This document shows positions 5,627 to 6,615 of a DNA stretch of 6,615 nt, in pieces. Under the pieces are notes generated by a model. That model searched no databases. It saw nothing but the letters and a program-made list of their open reading frames with translations, and was not told where the DNA came from. Numbering within the stretch: position 1 is the stretch's first letter; the number at the start of each line of letters is the position of its first letter. Origin of the DNA: Caryophanales bacterium (GTDB lineage: Bacteria > Bacillota_I > Bacilli_A > RFN20 > CAG-826); assembly GCA_028726925.1 (NCBI GenBank), contig JAQYPI010000041.1:1-6615 (forward strand). Direction: 5' to 3'. The translations under genes and the position numbers were made by a program.

Positions 5627-6615
5627 ATGCGACGTTTGATTGCTTATATCGCGATGTCTGCCACTTTGACCATTGGGGTCGCCGCTTTGGCTTCGCCCCT
5701 CATGTTGCAAATGGACACGGACCTTGCCTATGCCGACGGCAAGACCCTTTATTTCAAAGCCAGCCGCTACGAATCTGGTTCGCTCGTCGATAGCTATGAG
5801 AATTTCTTGACCAATGAGGACAAGGACGGCGAAACCTACATTGTCGACAAGATCGCGGACACGATGCGCGAAAGACTCGACGATTGGGGCGTTTCGGACT
5901 ATGAAGTCGTCTCCCAAGGTTACGACACCATCGCCGTTTCCCTCCGTTCCTCCAAAAACAAATCCCTCGAATATTCCTATCTTCAATCTTACCTCGCCTT
6001 CTCGGGGCAGAATTACGAGCTCGACGCTTCCAACACGTCTGCCGAGGCGACGGAAGGAGAAGAAGGAAGCCAAGCCGGTTATACCCACAACGATCTTTGG
6101 GAAACCATGCTCGACGGCAAAACCGCCTCGTTCAAGCTTTTGGACATGGACAATTTCCAAGTCCCGGTCGTCATTATCCCCATCGATGATGAAGACAAAA
6201 CGGCTTTCCTCGACCTCATGACGTATTGCAAAAACAACACCGTCGAAGAAGAGAAAGACGAAGAAGGAAACGTCACGACCGCTGGTAAATCCTGCAACGT
6301 CGTTCTTTGGGCAAACCGCGAAGAAAGCGACCGCTACGAAGATAAAGGCGACGCCAACGTGGCATCCCACATCTTCTACGAGGGAAGCGCCGTTGATGAC
6401 CAAATGGTTTATTACGAAGACGGTGACACCGACAAGGAGCATCCGTATCTCCAATTGATCCCCTCTTCCAAAGCGACGTCTTCCGGCAGCTATGACCCGA
6501 CCTTTGCCCAAGATGCGACCGATGCGGCGAATTATCTCGTCCGCAAATTCAATGCTTCGGCTTACGAATACAAAAGCGATCAAAGCGGCGCTGATTCTTC
6601 CGCTTATCGCGTCCA
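5627..6615 (+). CDS. secD: Protein translocase subunit SecD (or SecDF fusion), N-terminal part, divergent; 3' truncated by window edge
   Basis: The frame is open from the ATG to the last base (329 codons seen). Residues 7-26 are a membrane helix (IAYIAMSATLTIGVAALASP). The following extracytoplasmic region has TDLAYADGKTLYFKAS (31-46) and then IADTMRERLDDWGVSDYEVVSQGYDTIAVSL (76-106), which fits the SecD first periplasmic domain pattern 'i.R.d.~GvsE..V...G...I.V.lP'. LVRKFNASAYEY (304-315) follows near the edge. Known role: SecD with SecF uses the proton or sodium gradient to help proteins leave the Sec channel; some Firmicutes carry a fused SecDF. The usual GLDLxGG motif is not visible; DTDLAYADGK stands in its place. 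Acidic low-complexity stretches (138-150, 206-215) look like insertions. The remaining helices lie beyond the window, so SecD versus SecDF is open. Confidence 0.72.
   Translation, partial: MRRLIAYIAMSATLTIGVAALASPLMLQMDTDLAYADGKTLYFKASRYESGSLVDSYENFLTNEDKDGETYIVDKIADTMRERLDDWGVSDYEVVSQGYDTIAVSLRSSKNKSLEYSYLQSYLAFSGQNYELDASNTSAEATEGEEGSQAGYTHNDLWETMLDGKTASFKLLDMDNFQVPVVIIPIDDEDKTAFLDLMTYCKNNTVEEEKDEEGNVTTAGKSCNVVLWANREESDRYEDKGDANVASHIFYEGSAVDDQMVYYEDGDTDKEHPYLQLIPSSKATSSGSYDPTFAQDATDAANYLVRKFNASAYEYKSDQSGADSSAYRV

Noticed and set aside
5621..6583. 320-codon ORF on the minus strand over secD
   Set aside because: It is a codon-aligned shadow; the sense frame has a perfect Shine-Dalgarno, a membrane helix and SecD-like motifs.

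Overview
The window is a densely packed bacterial chromosome segment in which every recognisable gene lies on the + strand. Protein sequences and gene order (obgE near ruvA-ruvB, then secD) suggest a Firmicutes/Bacilli-type bacterium, perhaps an uncultured gut or rumen lineage near Erysipelotrichia/Mollicutes. That placement is an inference. TGA ends three genes (the glycosyltransferase, the small ORF and ruvB) and Trp is encoded by TGG, so the Mycoplasma code (TGA = Trp) is not in use. By eye GC is about half or a little more, with strong codon bias: TTA, CTA and TCA are rare in the genes, which explains the very long antisense shadow ORFs.

Layout: (1) 1-437 is the 3' end of a GH13 alpha-glucosidase/alpha-amylase. 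(2) 476-1738 encodes an RDD-family membrane protein with an unusually large extracytoplasmic insert. (3) 1776-3937/5515 is a tightly packed, probably co-transcribed cluster: an ALG5/DPM1-like family 2 glycosyltransferase, the ribosome-associated GTPase obgE, a 43-codon ORF for a one-helix membrane peptide, and the Holliday-junction branch-migration genes ruvA and ruvB. Junctions are 11-nt overlap, 8-nt overlap, 2-nt gap and 8-nt overlap, which points to translational coupling. (4) 5516-5626 is a 111-nt control region with two short perfect palindromes, a plausible promoter and a strong Shine-Dalgarno. (5) 5627 to the edge is the N-terminal part of a divergent SecD or SecDF, whose reading frame stays open to the end of the window.

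The points most worth checking are the apparently unannotated small membrane protein that exactly fills the gap between obgE and ruvA, and two genes (RDD protein and glycosyltransferase) whose -10 boxes lie only 6-8 nt before the ATG, implying leaderless mRNAs in a genome that also uses GGAGG ribosome-binding sites. I see no tRNA, rRNA, CRISPR array, insertion sequence or phage gene. Apart from the small ORF and the odd SecD, the genes are housekeeping, and I found no clear new multi-gene system.
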